Positions 6,170-6,855 of a stretch of 6,855 nucleotides of DNA are shown here, in pieces. The DNA is from Anaerolineales bacterium UBA832 (GTDB taxonomy: Bacteria > Chloroflexota > Anaerolineae > Anaerolineales > UBA11657), in the NCBI GenBank assembly GCA_002296125.1, contig DBHI01000109.1, forward strand, positions 1 to 6,855, read 5' to 3'. Within the stretch, counting starts at the first letter, position 1, and every line of letters begins with the position of its first letter. The position numbers and the translations under genes were made by a program. The notes under the pieces are model-generated. The model did no database searches, was not told the origin of the DNA, and saw only the letters and a program-made list of their open reading frames with translations.

Positions 6170-6175
6170 AAGGAG
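6170..6175 (+). promoter_or_regulatory. Strong ribosome-binding site of the aminotransferase
   Basis: AAGGAG seven bases before the ATG at 6183. It is the only clear Shine-Dalgarno site in the window, in contrast to the leaderless, coupled or SD-less starts of the other genes. Confidence 0.85.
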
Positions 6176-6182
6176 AATATAC

Positions 6183-6855
6183 ATGTCAACAAAAACAGAT
6201 CTCGCAAACAAAACTATTTGGGAACAAGACAAAGATCACTATATTCATCCATGGACTGATTTTTCAACATTTCAAAATGAAGGTTCTATGATAATGTCAA
6301 AATCTAAAGGTATATATGTATATGATTCTGAAGGCAAACAATACATAGATGGAATTGGTGGATTATGGTGTGTCAACATTGGATATGGAAACACTGAAAT
6401 GACGGAAGCTATAGCAAATCAAGTTGACAAGTTACCCTATTATCTAAATTTTGGTGCTCACACTACACCACCAGCTGCTACTTTAGCAGCAAAGCTATCT
6501 ACATTGACACCAGCCACACTAAACAAGATCTTCTTCGGTACTGGCGGATCTATGTCAAATGATACCGCCATACGAATAATTCACCACTATTTCAATAGAC
6601 TCGGTCAACATACAAAGAAAAAAATAATTTCCAGAACAGACTCCTATCATGGAAGCACATATTTAGCCATGTCTATGACAGGAATCACATTTAACCACCA
6701 AGGTTTTGATATAGATAAAGAATTAGTGCATCATATATCAGCTCCAAATACATATAGGCGACCTATAGACATGACTGAGCATGAATTCTGTGATGAAAAA
6801 GTAAATGAACTTGAAACTAAAATAGTTGAACTAGGGCCTGAAAATGTAGCATGTT
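6183..6855 (+). CDS. Class III PLP-dependent aminotransferase (omega-type), N-terminal part
   Basis: The first 224 codons, open at the right edge; full-length members have about 450 residues. The pattern is that of class III (omega) aminotransferases, which move amino groups from terminal amines or beta-/omega-amino acids to a keto acid in the cytoplasm. It shows YDSEGKQYIDGIGGLWCVNIGYG (47-69, with the Trp-Cys of the substrate pocket), then LPYYLNF. The PLP phosphate loop GTGGSMSNDTAIR (119-131) and SYHGST (154-159, the Tyr expected to stack on PLP) follow. The Schiff-base Lys lies beyond the window. In the phosphate loop, GSMSND replaces the more common GSEAND. The start is fixed by the AAGGAG site. 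The substrate could be taurine, beta-alanine, a polyamine or another omega-amine and cannot be decided here. It is transcribed divergently from the glycohydrolase operon. Confidence 0.92.
   Translation, partial: MSTKTDLANKTIWEQDKDHYIHPWTDFSTFQNEGSMIMSKSKGIYVYDSEGKQYIDGIGGLWCVNIGYGNTEMTEAIANQVDKLPYYLNFGAHTTPPAATLAAKLSTLTPATLNKIFFGTGGSMSNDTAIRIIHHYFNRLGQHTKKKIISRTDSYHGSTYLAMSMTGITFNHQGFDIDKELVHHISAPNTYRRPIDMTEHEFCDEKVNELETKIVELGPENVAC

Overview
The window is AT-rich bacterial DNA with a standard genetic code (TGA is a stop) and five protein genes. It holds no RNA gene, CRISPR array, insertion sequence or phage gene that I can see. A lipobox signal peptide and -10 boxes of the TATAAT type mark it as bacterial. 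Ribosome-binding sites are used unevenly: only the aminotransferase has a strong one, and one gene appears leaderless. I cannot place the organism firmly. A marine, AT-rich lineage such as marine Chloroflexota is a guess from the feel of the proteins.

Layout. Positions 1-2901 (minus) hold most of a very long secreted lipoprotein, still open at the left edge. It has an N-terminal PsbP/Mog1-like domain, two tandem copies of a module of about 270 residues with a DxDxDG loop, and part of a further C-terminal domain. Positions 2902-3033 are a divergent promoter region. Positions 3034-4005 (plus) encode a PfkB/ribokinase-family sugar kinase. Only 21 bp away and convergent is a second, paralogous PfkB kinase (4027-4980, minus). 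Its start codon overlaps the stop of an upstream ADP-ribosylglycohydrolase-family gene (4980-6014, minus). Positions 6015-6182 are another divergent promoter region, with an inverted repeat over a predicted -10 box. From 6183 to the right edge runs the first part of a class III (omega-type) aminotransferase.

How the genes may work together. The ADP-ribosylglycohydrolase-like protein plus PfkB kinase pair has the same composition as E. coli yegU-yegV, which sits beside a nucleoside transporter gene. The simplest inference is a small salvage or catabolic unit in which a ribosyl glycosidic bond is cleaved and the released sugar or nucleoside is phosphorylated. The facing kinase may extend the substrate range. 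The aminotransferase and the lipoprotein have no obvious link to this unit.

Most notable signals: a perfect 18-bp inverted repeat built from the codons of the glycohydrolase's metal-binding ITDDT motif; a G8T7 tract in only one of the two lipoprotein modules; a probable leaderless GTG start for the lipoprotein; and a short patch of unusually high DNA identity between the two modules.
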